Below are positions 5,055 to 5,854 of a stretch of 5,854 nt of DNA, piece by piece (within the stretch, counting starts at the first letter, position 1; every line of letters starts with the position of its first letter). The notes under the pieces were generated by a model. That model ran no database searches and was not told the DNA's origin. It was given only the letters and a program-made list of their open reading frames with translations. The position numbers and the translations under genes were made by a program. The stretch comes from JADKBO01 sp037968395 (GTDB lineage: Bacteria > Bacteroidota > Bacteroidia > Chitinophagales > Saprospiraceae): positions 1 to 5,854 of the forward strand of contig JBBKVK010000170.1 of NCBI GenBank assembly GCA_037968395.1. The letters are read 5' to 3'.

Positions 5055-5854
5055 ATGCAACGAATCTTATCAAAAAATAGCTTTCTCACAGCAATCCTAC
5101 TCTTCTTTACACTTGGCTGCATCGAAATAAGCACCGCCCAAGCGAATATGCAAGCTTCAATTGTCAGTAACTCGTTGCCCGGGCAAGAAGCCACAAATGA
5201 AGATGGGGACCAGGAGGATCTCGACTACCTTGTCAATACATGGTCAAGCCCTGTAACCAAAGAGGAAGTAAAAAAGTTTGTTTCAATATTAGACTTCTGG
5301 ACTACCGAGGATAAAGCCAGATACAAGCACGACGCATTTAGAGACATTTGGGTGGTCAACTTAAAAGACTACCCAGATTGGACCCTTGATGTTAGCGAAA
5401 TCGAGCCTGAGAATAAAGCCACTGGACGAACAGAAGAGTTTACAAAAGAACAATTGGCCATAGTCTCAAATGCAGACTATTCTGACCATCTTCGCTTTTC
5501 TGCTAGGTTTAACAGCACCAACATTAAGACAGGAGTGGTGGAAGAAAATGTGCTGGTCAGTCAATCGTTTTGTTTGGTTCCTGATGTTCAAGCAGCCTAC
5601 AAAGGTGGATTTGATGCACTTGTAAGTTACTTAAAGGTGGCCAGTAAGGATAAAGTGAAACATGTAAAACGGGACAAGGTTGGAAGATACAGAGTCTTTT
5701 TTACCGTAACTGATAAGGGATCTATCAAGGACATTAAAATGGTGGAAAGTTCAAATTACCCTGAAGTAGACGAGGCCTTGATTAAGATCATAAAAGATAT
5801 GCCTCGCAATTGGACTCCCGCTCAAAACGAAAATGGAGAGAAGGTTGATCAAGA
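5055..5854 (+). CDS. Exported protein with TonB C-terminal-like domain (3' end outside window)
   Basis: An open frame of 266 codons from ATG 5055 runs off the window without a stop. The N-terminus is a signal peptide; cleavage after AQA (residue 30) or a non-ideal lipobox TLGC (Cys22) are both possible. Residues 31-175 match no family I know; they are charged and include WTTEDKARY and DYPDWTLDV. Residues 181 to the end resemble the TonB C-terminal domain common in Bacteroidota: YKGGFDALVSYL (182-193), a strand VFFTVTDKGSIKDIKMVESS (214-233), then EVDEALIKIIKDMPRNWTPA (237-256), where the family has LDEEALRVVKxMPxWxPG. TonB passes proton-motive energy to outer-membrane receptors, but this protein lacks the N-terminal membrane anchor and Pro-rich linker. 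It is more likely a periplasmic protein using the fold for binding. Composition looks somewhat more GC-rich than the cassette genes. Confidence 0.85.
   Translation, partial: MQRILSKNSFLTAILLFFTLGCIEISTAQANMQASIVSNSLPGQEATNEDGDQEDLDYLVNTWSSPVTKEEVKKFVSILDFWTTEDKARYKHDAFRDIWVVNLKDYPDWTLDVSEIEPENKATGRTEEFTKEQLAIVSNADYSDHLRFSARFNSTNIKTGVVEENVLVSQSFCLVPDVQAAYKGGFDALVSYLKVASKDKVKHVKRDKVGRYRVFFTVTDKGSIKDIKMVESSNYPEVDEALIKIIKDMPRNWTPAQNENGEKVDQ

Noticed and set aside
4922..5194. A 90-residue minus-strand frame.
   Set aside because: It is opposite the start of the plus-strand TonB-C-domain gene, which has a signal peptide and recognisable domain; the minus-strand translation looks like no protein.

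Overview
The window looks like chromosomal DNA of a Bacteroidota bacterium, perhaps a marine Cytophagales-type lineage (the order is a guess). It is AT-rich. Start codons follow A-rich stretches instead of Shine-Dalgarno boxes, and there are candidate TAnnTTTG -7 promoter elements. The proteins are typical of the phylum: ATSC-type lipoproteins, an outer-membrane barrel with a signal peptide ending in SQ and a C-terminal Phe, a Reg_prop-type beta-propeller, and a TonB-C-domain protein with the GGxxAL motif.

Layout. From 2946 leftward to the window edge, everything on the minus strand reads as a run of integron-type gene cassettes. Three attC-like sites (1-42 truncated, 719-788, 1123-1192) share an imperfect-palindrome layout starting TAACAA and ending GTTA. 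The decisive sign is that the two ends of each cassette are reciprocal: 36-45 with 716-725 (10/10), 782-791 with 1120-1129 (9/10), and 1183-1192 with 2937-2946 (10/10). This is expected if each cassette's R'' box pairs with the R' box formed on circularisation. The three cassettes, in reading order, are: (i) 2945-1129, 1.8 kb, with a small outer-membrane barrel gene and a di-haem cytochrome c peroxidase/MauG-type lipoprotein gene; (ii) 1128-725, 404 bp with no convincing gene; (iii) 724 to beyond the edge, with a 216-residue protein whose N-terminal half resembles contact-dependent-inhibition immunity proteins. No integrase gene is in the window, so what is visible is an attC cluster without intI.

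Upstream of the array, 2947-3299 is non-coding, with a candidate promoter near 3072-3079 that could drive the first cassette. Then come a standalone seven-bladed propeller lipoprotein (3300-4436, minus), a non-coding stretch with short repeats, a probable small single-pass membrane protein (4630-4746, minus), and a plus-strand gene starting at 5055 and running off the right edge. That last gene encodes an exported protein with a TonB C-terminal-like domain.

How the genes work together: the barrel and peroxidase genes are 4-10 bp apart and almost certainly co-transcribed and envelope-localised. The propeller, small membrane and TonB-C genes show no evident functional link to the cassettes.
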